A stretch of DNA of 55,371 nucleotides, from NCBI GenBank assembly GCA_937952285.1, contig CALFZE010000022.1, forward strand, positions 1-55,371. Reading direction: 5' to 3'. Below the pieces are notes generated by a model that did no database searches, was not told where the DNA came from, and saw only the letters and a list, made by a program, of their open reading frames with translations. Both the position numbers and the translations under genes were made by a program. The number at the start of each line of letters is the position of its first letter. The stretch's first letter is position 1. Of this stretch, positions 15,516 to 24,342 are shown piece by piece. This stretch comes from UBA2428 sp002343545. Its GTDB lineage: Bacteria > Bdellovibrionota > UBA2428.

Positions 15516-16901
15516 TTAGACTTTGATCTCGCGCCACTTGCCCGCGCGGAAGACGAGCCAGGCAAGGGCGGTGAGTCCCGCGTGCGCGAGTGGGATGACG
15601 ACCAAGGCTCCCGTTTCCTTGAGCGGAGTGTGCTTGACGAGGTAGTACGCGAGCGGGATCTGGAACAACCAAAAGCACACGAGATTGAGTCGCGTGGGGG
15701 TCTTGGTATCGCCGGCACCGTTGAGGGCCTGCGAGAGCACCATCGACACGCCGTAGAACACGAAGCCCGAAGCTAAGATCCGCAGGGCCGAGACGCCGAA
15801 CGCGTAGACCGCGGGGTCATGCGTGAAGATCCCCACGAGCGGTCCCGCGAAGATGAGCAGCCCGATCGTCACGGCCGACATGAGCGCGGCGCTGTACTTG
15901 GCGGTCACCACGACGCTCTCGTGGGCGCGGTCGAGCTGCTTGGCGCCCAAATTCTGCCCCACGAGGGTCGCCACCGCGTTGCTGATGCCCCAGGCCGGCA
16001 AGATGAAAAAGACGAAGTTGCGGAACGCGATCTGGGACCCCGCCGAAGCCGCCGTGCCGCCCGTCTCCGCGATCAAGCGGTTGAGCACGATCCAGCTGCC
16101 GCTGCCGACCACGAATTGGATCGAAGCCGGCCAAGCGATTTTGACGAGCGACTGGACCGCCGGCAGATCGAAGGCGAAGTGACGCTTCTCGAAGCGCAGC
16201 ACTCCGTCGCCCTTGAAGAGGTGGTAGAGCTGGTAGACGACCCCGGAGCTGCGTCCGATCACGGTCGCGAGCGCGGCGCCCGTGAGGCCGTAAAAATGAA
16301 TCAGGATCGGGCAGAGCACGATGTTGATGCCGCTCGCGAGCCACAGGCTTTTCATCGCCATGGCCGCGTCGCCCGCGCCCCGGAAGATCCCGTTGATGAG
16401 GAAAAGAAGCAGGATCGGCGCGCAAGCGCCCAGCATCAAACGCGCGAAGGGCGCGCCTTCGCGCACGACGTCCGCTTCGGCGCCCATCATCCTCAAGACA
16501 TCGGGCGCGAACGTAAAGCCCACGGTGCCCAGGACGACCGAGATCAGCACCGAAAGCAGGATCGCCTGCGCGCCGACGTGCGCCGCCATGTCGGGTCTTT
16601 TTTCTCCGATACGGCGGGCCACCATGGCGGTGGCCGCGATGCTGATGCCCATGGCGATGGAGTAGACGAGCGTGATCACGGACTCGGTGAGCCCCACCGT
16701 GGCGATCGCGTTGCGGCCCAGGCCGCTCACGAAGAACATGTCGACGACGGCGAAGACGCTCTCCAGGCCGATCTCGAGGATCATCGGCACGGCGAGCAGG
16801 ATCACGGCATCCGAGATGCTGCCCGAGGTGTAGTCATGGTGCTCGCCCTTGAGGGCGCGACGGACGAGGGAAAGTTTGGCGGCGTTCGACGGGGTAGACA
16901 C
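15516..16901 (-). CDS. MATE family efflux transporter
   Basis: This 461-aa polytopic inner-membrane protein has about 12 hydrophobic segments in the two-bundle MATE layout. It exchanges Na+ or H+ for drugs or metabolites. The family-typical start (SDAVILLAVPMILEIGLESVFAVVDMFFVSGLG) and internal repeat (VKIAWPASIQFVVGSGSWIVLNRLIAETGG) are visible, and length is normal. It has no operon partner of related function. Upstream is only a decayed DHFR-family fragment. The substrate cannot be inferred. Confidence 0.9.
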   Translation of the reverse strand: MSTPSNAAKLSLVRRALKGEHHDYTSGSISDAVILLAVPMILEIGLESVFAVVDMFFVSGLGRNAIATVGLTESVITLVYSIAMGISIAATAMVARRIGEKRPDMAAHVGAQAILLSVLISVVLGTVGFTFAPDVLRMMGAEADVVREGAPFARLMLGACAPILLLFLINGIFRGAGDAAMAMKSLWLASGINIVLCPILIHFYGLTGAALATVIGRSSGVVYQLYHLFKGDGVLRFEKRHFAFDLPAVQSLVKIAWPASIQFVVGSGSWIVLNRLIAETGGTAASAGSQIAFRNFVFFILPAWGISNAVATLVGQNLGAKQLDRAHESVVVTAKYSAALMSAVTIGLLIFAGPLVGIFTHDPAVYAFGVSALRILASGFVFYGVSMVLSQALNGAGDTKTPTRLNLVCFWLFQIPLAYYLVKHTPLKETGALVVIPLAHAGLTALAWLVFRAGKWREIKV

Positions 16902-16961
16902 GCGAAGATCATAGCACGGGCTGGCTCGCGGACCGGCCTCCGCTTCGCCGCTTCTTTTCGC

Positions 16962-17297
16962 TCAACCCGCCTTGCGGCGGTAGTGGAGCGCTTGCGCGCC
17001 GGACCGAAATCTTTGCGCCGACAAAAGTTCGAGCTCCCGCCGACTCGACAAACCCTGAAACAATGTCGGCCCGTGTCCGCTGAAGACGGGGTGGATGACG
17101 AAACGGTACTCGTCGATGAGGCCGAGTTCCTCGAGCGCCATCCCGAGCTTGTGCGAACCGACGAGAACGCCTCGATCCGTCTTCGCTTTGAGCTTCGCGA
17201 TGGCCTCGCGAAGCTCTCCTTCCACCTTGAACGTATTCGACCACGGAAAATCGGTCCGCGAAGCGGACACGACGTACTTCGCCTTCGCTTCGAGCGA
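16962..17297 (-). pseudogene. dihydrofolate reductase-family protein, 5'-truncated relic
   Basis: The frame reads AKYVVSASRTDFPWSN and continues with GVLVGSHKLGMALEELGLIDEYRFVIHPVFSGHGPTLF, which is the C-terminal half of the RibD/DHFR-like family seen in many small reductases. Family members are ~180 aa with an N-terminal half carrying the nucleotide-binding strand. Here only ~110 residues remain, and an in-frame TGA at 17337-17339 closes the frame upstream. A GTG at 17270 allows a short ORF, but it would lack the cofactor site. I treat it as a fragment. Confidence 0.65.
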
Positions 17298-17419
17298 CGA
17301 CCCCCGCGCCCACGCCCGCCAAGACGCCCACGTTTTTCATCCAGTGGCACGGCAGCTGGGATTACCCTCGTCAGGAAATATCGTGGCGTCTGCTATGCTA
17401 AGGCTTGCGGAGGGAATCC

Positions 17420-17506
17420 ATGTATACGGCTCAACACATCGGCGTTTCGGTCCAACGGACGCGGGAAGATCTCGCGACGCTCAAGACTTTGCTCGAGAGG
17501 GGCTAA
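17420..17506 (+). CDS. 28-codon ORF ahead of a secreted-protein gene
   Basis: ATG 17420 follows a good GGAGGG and encodes MYTAQHIGVSVQRTREDLATL... for 28 residues. It ends at TAA 17504, three nt before the next gene's ATG. The tight spacing suggests translational coupling or a leader peptide. Alternatively it is the start of a larger gene lost by deletion, since the MYTA-HI-VS-QR pattern resembles starts of SRPBCC-type proteins. The call is tentative. Confidence 0.35.
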   Translation: MYTAQHIGVSVQRTREDLATLKTLLERG

Positions 17507-17509
17507 CGC

Positions 17510-18013
17510 ATGTCGCGGAAGCGGATTGTCGTCTGGGTCGGGTTTCTTTCGGTGGGCTTCGCGCGGGCGCAATCCCTCGAGTTCGACGGCAAGAACGGGG
17601 GCCGCTTTTCGATCGAGGTCCCCAAGGACTTCGTGCGGGACGACTTTTCGATCCCCGGCTTCTCGGATCGTCATACGGTCGCGAGTTTTCGCCACGTCAA
17701 AGACGCCAAGACTTTCCTCTCGGTGACGGCGATCCCGCGCGCCGACTTTTCCGGAAAGAAGTGGGGCGAGATCGTCGCGTTCATCCGCGGCATCGAGTGC
17801 GAGGGAAGGAGCTGCGGCGCGACGCAGGCCTACGGCACGCTCGAAGGGTACTGCCGAGAGATCAAGGGAAAGAGATCCGCCTTTTCGTTGTTCAAGCCCG
17901 TGCCGTCGGGCGATCCGCTGCTCTTCATCTACACGAAAAGCGGCGGCAACTGCGCCGAGTTGGACCCGACGCTACTGCGGAGCTTCGAACGCTTTCGCGT
18001 CGTGAAGCCTTAG
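17510..18013 (+). CDS. exported protein of unknown function
   Basis: This 167-aa protein has a signal peptide (VVWVGFLSVGFARAQS) and is probably periplasmic. The mature part is beta-rich (FSIEVPKDFVRDDFSIPGFSDRHTVASFRH...) and contains five Cys, likely paired in the oxidising periplasm. The pattern resembles small exported proteins that monitor or bind ligands, but I do not recognise a family. It follows a 28-codon ORF by 3 nt and is convergent with a lipoprotein gene 17 nt downstream. Confidence 0.65.
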   Translation: MSRKRIVVWVGFLSVGFARAQSLEFDGKNGGRFSIEVPKDFVRDDFSIPGFSDRHTVASFRHVKDAKTFLSVTAIPRADFSGKKWGEIVAFIRGIECEGRSCGATQAYGTLEGYCREIKGKRSAFSLFKPVPSGDPLLFIYTKSGGNCAELDPTLLRSFERFRVVKP

Positions 18014-18029
18014 TCTTGGGCAATCGCTC

Positions 18030-18359
18030 CTAGCGTTCCAGCGGGCAGGCGCGCTCGGTGCATTCCGAGGTGTCGTTGCCGTTCGTGCGTTGGGTTTGCG
18101 TGCAGGCGCTCGTGCAGGCCGCGACGGCTTCGGCTTCGCAGCCCGTCGGGATCGCTTTGCGCAGCGCGAACCACTGCGTCTGGACGCAGGCCATGAAGCC
18201 GACGTTGTCGTCTTTGTAGCCGCAGGTCGAGACGATCCGCTCGGAGATCGTCTCGTTGCTCTTGGCGCACGAGCTGGCGGGGGTCCGAGAGGCTTCGGGA
18301 CCCCGCGGGGTGGCGCAGGCGACGAGAAAGAGCGGAAGGACCATCCAGCGAGTCGTCAT
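18030..18359 (-). CDS. Cys-rich small lipoprotein
   Basis: The 109-aa protein has a short signal sequence ending in a lipobox (LFLVACAT; Cys15), so it is predicted to be lipid-anchored. The mature part carries many further Cys (for example STCGYKDD, FMACVQ, AACTSACTQ, SECTERAC), consistent with a disulfide-stabilised small domain. The pattern C-x3-C repeats within helices, like helical-hairpin cysteine motifs. No family is assigned. Confidence 0.65.
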   Translation of the reverse strand: MTTRWMVLPLFLVACATPRGPEASRTPASSCAKSNETISERIVSTCGYKDDNVGFMACVQTQWFALRKAIPTGCEAEAVAACTSACTQTQRTNGNDTSECTERACPLER

Positions 18360-18404
18360 GCTTGCAGCGTAGCAGCGGAGGGACGCGGCGCAAATCGAGC
18401 GGGC

Positions 18405-18887
18405 TCAGAATTTCGAACGTGCTTCGGCGCTTTCTGCGCGCCCGGGCCGGCGACCGTCGATCATCCTCATCCAGGTTCGGCGACGGTGTCGGAGGGAATC
18501 CAGTAACACTCCCATCAAATGGATCGCCGTCAGGGCCATCAAGAACTTGGAGAGGGCGGCATGAACGCTCTCCACGCGCTCGTCCCCCCAGAACGCATCA
18601 AGCCCCATCAGAAAGCCGCTCACGCCCAAACCGATCACGGTGCACCAGATCAAGGCGTAAACGAGGGTGGGGAGGTTTTTGCCGTAAGTCGCAAAGGCGG
18701 CTTCGTTTTTTGCGAAGAGCCCCAACAGGAGCCGAAGTGCGACGGCGGCAACCGCGGCATACCCGACATAGGAGTGCGGTGGGTCGCCCTCCTCCAGAAC
18801 GAAAAGGTTGAGGACGAGCGCGAACGCAAGCGTCCAGTGGATCGCCCGCACGGCTAAGGGCCAGCGCCCGCCCTCAAGGGAGCTCAT
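18405..18887 (-). CDS. cytochrome b561-type membrane protein
   Basis: This 160-aa inner-membrane protein has four hydrophobic helices. RAIHWTLAFALVLNLFVLEEG, HSYVGYAAVAAVALRLLLGL and VHAALSKFLMALTAIHLMGVL supply His residues at the positions used for heme b in the cytochrome b561/Ni-hydrogenase cytochrome family. It likely passes electrons across the membrane. Its ATG shares one base with the stop of the PepSY gene (TGATG), so the two are translationally coupled. PepSY proteins often accompany such cytochromes in ferric or quinone reductase-like units. The terminal acceptor is unknown. Confidence 0.8.
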   Translation of the reverse strand: MSSLEGGRWPLAVRAIHWTLAFALVLNLFVLEEGDPPHSYVGYAAVAAVALRLLLGLFAKNEAAFATYGKNLPTLVYALIWCTVIGLGVSGFLMGLDAFWGDERVESVHAALSKFLMALTAIHLMGVLLDSLRHRRRTWMRMIDGRRPGRAESAEARSKF

Positions 18888-19150
18888 CAGTGGATCTCTT
18901 CCTTAACGACTTTGCCGTCGACGGGGTTGTAGTAGATCTCCACTTTCTTGCCTTCCTTCGAGAACCCGTAGATCTCGTAGCAGTTGCCGCTGGTGACCTT
19001 GAATTTGTTGATCTTGTAACCTTGTTCCTTCAGCGAAGCCTGGAACTTGCTTTGGTCGAGCCACTTGGCTTTGGGCTCCTTCGTGCACTCGGGTCCAGCC
19101 GATGCGGTCCCGGCGGCCAGCAGTGTCGAGAAAAGAATAAGTCGCTTCAT
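18887..19150 (-). CDS. PepSY-domain periplasmic protein
   Basis: The start is ATG 19150 behind AGGAGA, giving 87 aa. The signal peptide (MKRLILFSTLLAAGTASA) is followed by a single PepSY-like unit (QASLKEQGYKINKFKVTSGNCYEIYGFSKEGKKVEIYYNPVDGKVVKEE). PepSY units bind or inhibit partner proteins outside the cytoplasm. The gene overlaps the cytochrome b561 gene by one base, so the protein is probably its periplasmic partner. Confidence 0.8.
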   Translation of the reverse strand: MKRLILFSTLLAAGTASAGPECTKEPKAKWLDQSKFQASLKEQGYKINKFKVTSGNCYEIYGFSKEGKKVEIYYNPVDGKVVKEEIH

Positions 19151-19226
19151 GGTTTCTCCTTCTGTTATTTGTTCCCCGCTCGCGCGTTGCCCCTGCAACC
19201 CGCCCAGGGAGCAAAATAAAATCCGA

Positions 19227-19802
19227 TCAAATGACTCCCAGGTGCTCGAGCAAGATCTTGGTGCCGATCAGGATGAGGCCCACGCCGCCCAAGGCCTCCG
19301 CCAGGCGGCCCGCCTTCACGCCGATGTAGTGGCCCGTCATCATGCCGACGGCCACCATGAACATGGTGGCCGTTCCGATCGCCGCCGCCGAGACCCAGAT
19401 GTTCGCGTTCATGAAGGCCAGCGACACGCCGACGGCCATGGCGTCGAGGCTCGTGCCCACGGCCGTCAGGAGCAGAAGGGCGAACTTGCGCCGTTTCGAA
19501 ACGGCGCGGACTTGTGCTTCGTCTTCTTTGGCTTGAAGGCTTTCGTGGATCATCTTCGCGCCGACGAGGCCCAGGATGGCAAAGCAGATCCAGTGATCGA
19601 TCGATGCCACGAAGCCGCTCGCCGCGGTCCCGGCAAGCCACCCGAGGAGGGGGGTAATGGCTTCGACGACGCCAAACAGGACGCCCACCTTGAGGGCTTC
19701 CTTGAGGCGGGGTTCCTTCATGGTGACGCCTTTGCCAAGGGCCACGGCAAAGGCGTCCGCGGACATACTAAAGGCCATGATGGTGGTGGAAGTTAAACTC
19801 AT
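19227..19802 (-). CDS. mntP: manganese efflux pump MntP
   Basis: This 191-aa inner-membrane protein with six hydrophobic helices exports Mn2+ to prevent manganese toxicity. Two inverted-repeat halves carry the conserved Asp motifs SADAFAVALGKG near the N-terminus and GTSLDAMAVGVSL in the middle. The length is as expected. The start at ATG 19802 is preferred over the upstream alternative because AGAGG lies 5 nt upstream and the helices begin directly. A yybP-ykoY manganese riboswitch in the leader (19858-19968) directly supports the function and predicts induction by Mn2+. Confidence 0.93.
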   Translation of the reverse strand: MSLTSTTIMAFSMSADAFAVALGKGVTMKEPRLKEALKVGVLFGVVEAITPLLGWLAGTAASGFVASIDHWICFAILGLVGAKMIHESLQAKEDEAQVRAVSKRRKFALLLLTAVGTSLDAMAVGVSLAFMNANIWVSAAAIGTATMFMVAVGMMTGHYIGVKAGRLAEALGGVGLILIGTKILLEHLGVI

Positions 19803-19837
19803 TGCGCCTCTTTGCACCGGAAACCAATACCTCTGCC

Positions 19838-19968
19838 ATCGACCTTCCGGAAGGGTCGAAGCAAGGTACTGGTCTCGCCAAGCGCCGGGTTGGGCGCCGA
19901 TTCAACCATGTACATTCGTACAAGTTTGTTGATTGAATCCCTGGGTAGGAGGCTACTCCCCAATAGTT
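19838..19968 (-). promoter_or_regulatory. yybP-ykoY manganese riboswitch upstream of mntP
   Basis: On the minus strand the conserved GGGGAGUAGCC (19951-19961) and the distal GGCGAGACC...CUUGC (19861-19879) are both present. These are the two loops that meet to bind Mn2+ in the yybP-ykoY family. A strong hairpin (CGACC-UUCC/GGAA-GGGUCG, 19840-19858) follows, without a U-run. The expression platform is therefore more likely translational, or dependent on pairing further into the leader. The Shine-Dalgarno of mntP lies ~30 nt beyond. Confidence 0.85.
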
Positions 19969-20088
19969 AAGCCCAAAGATATCCGGAGACGAAATCTTCG
20001 TCAATCCCGTCCGCGCGATCGGATAGAATGCGAGGCTCGTAACGCGTCGGACGCGGGAGCTAGCGCGGGAAAGGCTCGTCGCCCCGGC

Positions 20089-20967
20089 TCAGAGGCGTGC
20101 CAGGTAATCGAGCCCGCCGCGGATCGCGGCGACCTGCGCGTCCACGCAAACGGCCGCCGTCGACCGGGGGCTGGCGGGGTAGACTTCGGTCGTCGTGACG
20201 TAAGCGGCGTTCGAAAAGCCGGCGCAAAGGAAGAGCTTCTTCACGGGGTAGTTCACGACGCCCGGCTGCTCGATCTTCTGGCCGATGATTTTCCCTTCGG
20301 CGTCCGGCGGCGCGATGTGCGTGACTTTCTCGACCGCTTCGATGATGGCGCGCTGGAATTCCGCGCGGGGATTCTCGCTGTCGCCCACGACGTAGAAGCC
20401 GTCGGGAATCTCGGAGAAGGGTTCTTCCTCGACGCCGTCGCGCGCGGCGAGGGCCGGACGAAAAACCGTATTGTCCGTATCGGTCGTCTCGTGCAGGTCA
20501 AAGTGGGCGAAGGGGCGAAGGCCTTGGGACGCCATCGCGGCCAAAAAGAAACGGCACTCTTCGGCCGGACTCGCCTCGCGGAAGGAACGGTTGGGGTCGA
20601 TCGCCTCGGGGTTCCAGCGATTGATCGTTTCGTAAGACCAAGGGCTCAGGCACGGCGCGCACACGACGTTGAAGCGTCGGCCGTCGTCGCCCGCCCGTTC
20701 GAGGAAGGCCAGGGCACCGTGCACGCCGCTCGTTTCGTAACCGTGCACGCCGCCCGTGATGAGCACGCTCGGCTTGGCGGGGTCGAAGCGCTTCGACTTC
20801 AGCAGGTAAAGCGGGTAGCGCTCCGGATCGAGCGAAAGCGCGCCGTAGCGGACGAGCTCAAAGTCTTTCGCGAGCGCTTCGATCTTTCCGAGCACGTCGT
20901 CCCGGTAAGAACGCTGGACCTTTTGCGACTGAAACCAGTTTTTCTTCTCGGCCTGACCCCATTTCAT
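20089..20967 (-). CDS. M14-type zinc metallopeptidase / deacylase
   Basis: The chosen start ATG 20967 gives 292 aa; longer upstream frames would run into the divergent gene. Zinc-ligand motifs of the M14/succinylglutamate desuccinylase-aspartoacylase fold are visible: GGVHGYETSG (His75, Glu78) and HFDLHET (His159). The DPNRSF motif (Asn126-Arg127) binds the substrate carboxylate in M14 enzymes. No signal peptide is present, so it acts in the cytoplasm. It is divergent from the isonitrile operon by ~115 nt. Whether it trims peptides or amidated metabolites is unknown. Confidence 0.8.
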   Translation of the reverse strand: MKWGQAEKKNWFQSQKVQRSYRDDVLGKIEALAKDFELVRYGALSLDPERYPLYLLKSKRFDPAKPSVLITGGVHGYETSGVHGALAFLERAGDDGRRFNVVCAPCLSPWSYETINRWNPEAIDPNRSFREASPAEECRFFLAAMASQGLRPFAHFDLHETTDTDNTVFRPALAARDGVEEEPFSEIPDGFYVVGDSENPRAEFQRAIIEAVEKVTHIAPPDAEGKIIGQKIEQPGVVNYPVKKLFLCAGFSNAAYVTTTEVYPASPRSTAAVCVDAQVAAIRGGLDYLARL

Positions 20968-21082
20968 GGCGTCGATACTACGCCAAGTTGGGGGCCCGCG
21001 CGACGGGGCATAAGGAAGCTTTATCGCAGCAATATGAACATGTGATTTCCTTCGCGCGCCCGGACTGGGCATTTTGCCGTCC

Positions 21083-22102
21083 ATGGATGCCGCCATCGAA
21101 GTCGCCCCTTCCGAAAGTCTTTCGCGCCTGACGGCCCGCCGAATTTTGGCCGACGTCATGCGGTATCGCCGCGTGCCGGGCGCGCACGACACTTGCGGCG
21201 ATCGGGGCTGCGAAAAGTGCTCGTCCTGGCACTTGCCCAAGATCGCCGCGGCCGTGACGGCGGAGCGGCCGGTCAGCTTCGTCTTGCCCGCTTTTCCGGG
21301 CAAGTCTCCGAATCCCGAGAAGGTCTTGGGCACGCTGCCGGACTTCGCCGAACGTCTCTCGCTGCGTTTTCTCGGCGAACTCGCGGCGACGGTGAAACGT
21401 TACTACGCCCCCGGCATCAAGATCATCCTTTGCTCGGACGGCCGGGTCTTCAGCGACGTCGTGGGCATGAAGGAGAGCGACGTCACGGCCTATCAGATCG
21501 AGTTGGATCGCATGATCGAAGAGATGGAACTCGCGGACGTCTCGACCTTCAATCTGGACGACCACTACCGAGGGCTCGACTTCGTGGCGATGCGCGATGC
21601 GCTCATGCAGCGCTACGGGAGCCCGCTCGCTTCCCTCCGCAACAAGGTCCGCGAGGGCGCCAAAGCGACGGCCACCGCCGAAGAGCAAGAAGCCAATCGG
21701 ATGTACCGCGGCATCACGCGCTTCATGTACGAAGACTCGCTCTTTCCCGGCCAGACCAAGACCAAGTCGGGCTTGCAGACCGAGGCCCGGGCGAAGGCTT
21801 ACGAAGTCATCCGCCGCAGCAACGCCTGGACCGAGTTGATCGCGGAGTTCTTCCCGAGCTCGGTTCGTCTCTCGATCCATCCGCAGAGCTGCGACTCCAA
21901 AAAGCTGGGCATCCGCCTCGTCGGCGACGAAAGCTGGATGACGCCTTGGCACGGCGTCGCGGTCGAGACGCGCGACGGCTACGTCTTGCTCAAACGATCG
22001 GAAGCCGAAGCTTCGGGGGCCGAACTCGTGCGCGACGCGGGCGGACGTCCCAGCCACTACCGCTTGGTGGGCGAGGCCCGCTTGGCCCAAAGGAGGGTCT
22101 AA
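21083..22102 (+). CDS. isonitrile (isocyanide) synthase, PvcA/IsnA family
   Basis: The 339-aa protein is counted from ATG 21083; an upstream TTG at 21074 is in frame. Family enzymes convert the amino group of tyrosine or tryptophan to an isonitrile using ribulose-5-phosphate carbon. Family features include SFVLPAFPGKSPNPEKVLGTLPDFAERLSL near residue 70, IILCSDGRVFSDVVG, and the C-terminal RLSIHPQSCDSKKLGIRL...WMTPWHGV. A CGDRGCEKC cluster near residue 40 is also present. It is the first gene of a tight operon: PvcB-like oxygenase 2 nt downstream behind AGGAGG, then a flavin monooxygenase and an NTF2-like protein. The amino-acid substrate is not deducible. Confidence 0.88.
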   Translation: MDAAIEVAPSESLSRLTARRILADVMRYRRVPGAHDTCGDRGCEKCSSWHLPKIAAAVTAERPVSFVLPAFPGKSPNPEKVLGTLPDFAERLSLRFLGELAATVKRYYAPGIKIILCSDGRVFSDVVGMKESDVTAYQIELDRMIEEMELADVSTFNLDDHYRGLDFVAMRDALMQRYGSPLASLRNKVREGAKATATAEEQEANRMYRGITRFMYEDSLFPGQTKTKSGLQTEARAKAYEVIRRSNAWTELIAEFFPSSVRLSIHPQSCDSKKLGIRLVGDESWMTPWHGVAVETRDGYVLLKRSEAEASGAELVRDAGGRPSHYRLVGEARLAQRRV

Positions 22103-22104
22103 GC

Positions 22105-22918
22105 ATGTCGTACGCGGTCACGGCGCTCGATCCCTTCGGCGTCCTCATCGAAGCCGCGCGGCCGGGTCTCGGCGTGCGGGATCTCGAGGTCGAAAGCCTC
22201 CGCGAGCTCTTCGCGAAGGAACACCTGCTCGTGCTGCGGGGTTTCGGCACCTTCGCCTCGTCGGAAGACTTCGCGGACTACTGCGAAGGCTGGGGCGAAG
22301 TGAGCGTTTGGCCCTTCGGCAAGGTCTTGGAGTTGATCGAACAGGACAAGCCCGAAGACCACATCTTCGACTGCAGCTACGTGCCGATGCATTGGGACGG
22401 CATGTACCGTCCGCACGTGCCGGAGTACCAGATATTCCATTGCGTAACGGCGCCCTTGCCCGGCCACGGCGGACGAACGACTTTCTCGAACACGCGGCGG
22501 GTCCTCGAGCGCGCCTCTCCGGAGCGGCTCGAGCTTTGGAAGGGCGTCACCGCCACTTACAAACGCAAGATGGAATTCTACGACAGCCGCACCGTCTCTC
22601 CCCTCGTCACGAAGCATCCCTTCCGGGATTTCTCCGTCCTGCGCTATAACGAGGCCCCGTCGGCGGAGAAGGGCACCTTCGTGAATCCGCCCGACCAGGA
22701 GTTTCGCGGCGTCGCGCCCGGGGAGCTCGGCGAGTTCCGGGCCGCGCTGCGCGAAGCGCTCTACTCGCCCGCGAGTTTCTACGCGCACGAATGGAAGCGG
22801 GGGGACCTCGTCATCGCCGACAACTTCACGCTGCTCCAAGTCGCCCCGTCACATCCAGCGCGTTCAGGTGCTCAGCCATCCGCCCCTCGTCAACCCGGGC
22901 CTGGAGTCCTACCGATGA
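22105..22918 (+). CDS. Fe(II)/2-oxoglutarate oxygenase, PvcB/IsnB-like, frame disrupted
   Basis: A TauD/TfdA-fold oxygenase that in known pathways desaturates or hydroxylates the isonitrile product of the preceding enzyme. ATG 22105 follows AGGAGG. The HxD iron motif is His96-Trp-Asp98 (PMHWDGM). Reading is normal to DNFTLL (22834), where family members continue LHGR. Here the sequence jumps to another frame, RHIQRVQVLSHPPLVNPGLESYR, ending at TGA 22916 that overlaps the next ATG. A small deletion (size not a multiple of 3, about 17 nt by comparison with the family pattern) at ~22837 would explain this and removes the distal iron His. In the uninterrupted frame the protein is fused to the monooxygenase. 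Confidence 0.75.
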
Positions 22919-24342
22919 AAGCGCAAAGCTTCGACCTCGTCATCGTGGGTGCCGGGCCGGTCGGGCTCATGTGCGCCTACCTGGCTCGCCTCAGCGGCCT
23001 GAGCGCGATCGTGCTCGACAAGTCGGAAGCTCCCCTCGAAGTGGGTCGCGCGGATGCCCTCAACGCCCGCACCTTGCAGCTTCTCGAGCTCGCGGGTCTC
23101 TTCGGCGAGATCTACCCGCTCGGCAAACCTTGCAACACGAGTTCCGTCTGGAAGGACGGTCGCTTCGTTTCGCGGCAGTCGGCCTGGTGGGACGATCTCG
23201 AGGGCTGCTTCCATCGGCACTTCCTGATGCTCGGGCAGTCTTTCCTGGAAAAATCCCTGGACGCGAAACTTCGGGAGTTGGGCGCGTCCGTGCGTCGTCG
23301 CGCGCCGGTCGAGCGCGTCGAGGTGACCGAAGAAGGCTGCCGCACGACGCTCGTCGGCGGAGAGCTTCTCGAGTCGAAGTACGTCGTCGGCGCCGACGGC
23401 TCGCGCTCGCTCGTTCGCGAGCTCTTCGGGATTCCTTTCGTCATCGAGAGACCGCAGATCGTCTGGGCCGTGATCGACGCCGAGCTCGAGACGGACTTTC
23501 CGAAGGTTCCCGAGATCATCGTCTTCCAGGCCGACACCTCGGACGTGGCTTGGATTCCGCGCGAGGGCGCGATCGACCGTTTCTACGTGCGGATGGACAC
23601 GAAAGACTTCACGCTCGAAGATGCCATGGCCAAGGTCAACCGGGCCACGTGGCCCCACGCCGTCTCGCTCAAGAAACTCGTGTGGTTTTCGCGCTTCTCC
23701 GTCAAGGAGTCGGTGGCCGAAAGTTACTTCGTGCGGGATCGCGTCTTCCTCGCGGGCGACGCCGCCCACATCCACTCCGTGAACGGCGGGCAGGGGCTGA
23801 ACACCGGCCTGGCCGACGCGTTCAATCTCATCTGGAAGCTGGCCCTGGTGCTCAAGCGCGGGGCCCCGTCCTCGCTGCTCGCGAGCTACGAGTCGGAACG
23901 CAAGCCCGTCGCGGTCAGCGTCATCGAGAGTTCGGGCGAACTCGTCCGCTCGACCAAGTATTCCGCGACGGGCACCCACGCCGAAGACTACGTGAAGATC
24001 GTCGAGCGGCGTGCGGGCAACATCACGGGCATGGGTATCCGTTACGGCCGCGACGGCCTGGACGGCCAGAGGCTACCCGACTTCGAGCTCCGTTCGGGCG
24101 GCGAGACCCGGCGGATCTACTCCTTGCTCGACTACTCGAGGTATACGCTCCTCGTGTTCGGAGTCGCGTCGCCGCCGGCCCCTTTGCCGGACTACGTGCG
24201 GCGGGTGGACGTGCCGGACGGAGTTCCGACCGCGGCCGAAGCGATCTTGGTACGCCCGGACGGCTACATCGCGGCGCACGGAACGCTGGCCGAGATGAGC
24301 GCTCGGATCGAGACGCCGGAGGCCCTCGTCCATGGACTTTAA
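22915..24342 (+). CDS. group A FAD-dependent monooxygenase
   Basis: This 475-aa flavoprotein hydroxylase is of the PHBH/PheA type. Dinucleotide motif VIVGAGPVGLMCAYLA is at 9-24, the DG motif is VVGADGSRS near 155, and GD motif VFLAGDAAHIHSVNGGQGLN is near 280; all are intact. The C-terminal thioredoxin-like segment of this subfamily is also recognisable. Its ATGA start overlaps the predicted stop of the oxygenase, so it is translationally coupled. It probably tailors the isonitrile product by aromatic hydroxylation. Known Pvc clusters use an unrelated HpaB-type flavin enzyme (PvcC), so this combination is uncommon. Confidence 0.87.
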   Translation: MKAQSFDLVIVGAGPVGLMCAYLARLSGLSAIVLDKSEAPLEVGRADALNARTLQLLELAGLFGEIYPLGKPCNTSSVWKDGRFVSRQSAWWDDLEGCFHRHFLMLGQSFLEKSLDAKLRELGASVRRRAPVERVEVTEEGCRTTLVGGELLESKYVVGADGSRSLVRELFGIPFVIERPQIVWAVIDAELETDFPKVPEIIVFQADTSDVAWIPREGAIDRFYVRMDTKDFTLEDAMAKVNRATWPHAVSLKKLVWFSRFSVKESVAESYFVRDRVFLAGDAAHIHSVNGGQGLNTGLADAFNLIWKLALVLKRGAPSSLLASYESERKPVAVSVIESSGELVRSTKYSATGTHAEDYVKIVERRAGNITGMGIRYGRDGLDGQRLPDFELRSGGETRRIYSLLDYSRYTLLVFGVASPPAPLPDYVRRVDVPDGVPTAAEAILVRPDGYIAAHGTLAEMSARIETPEALVHGL

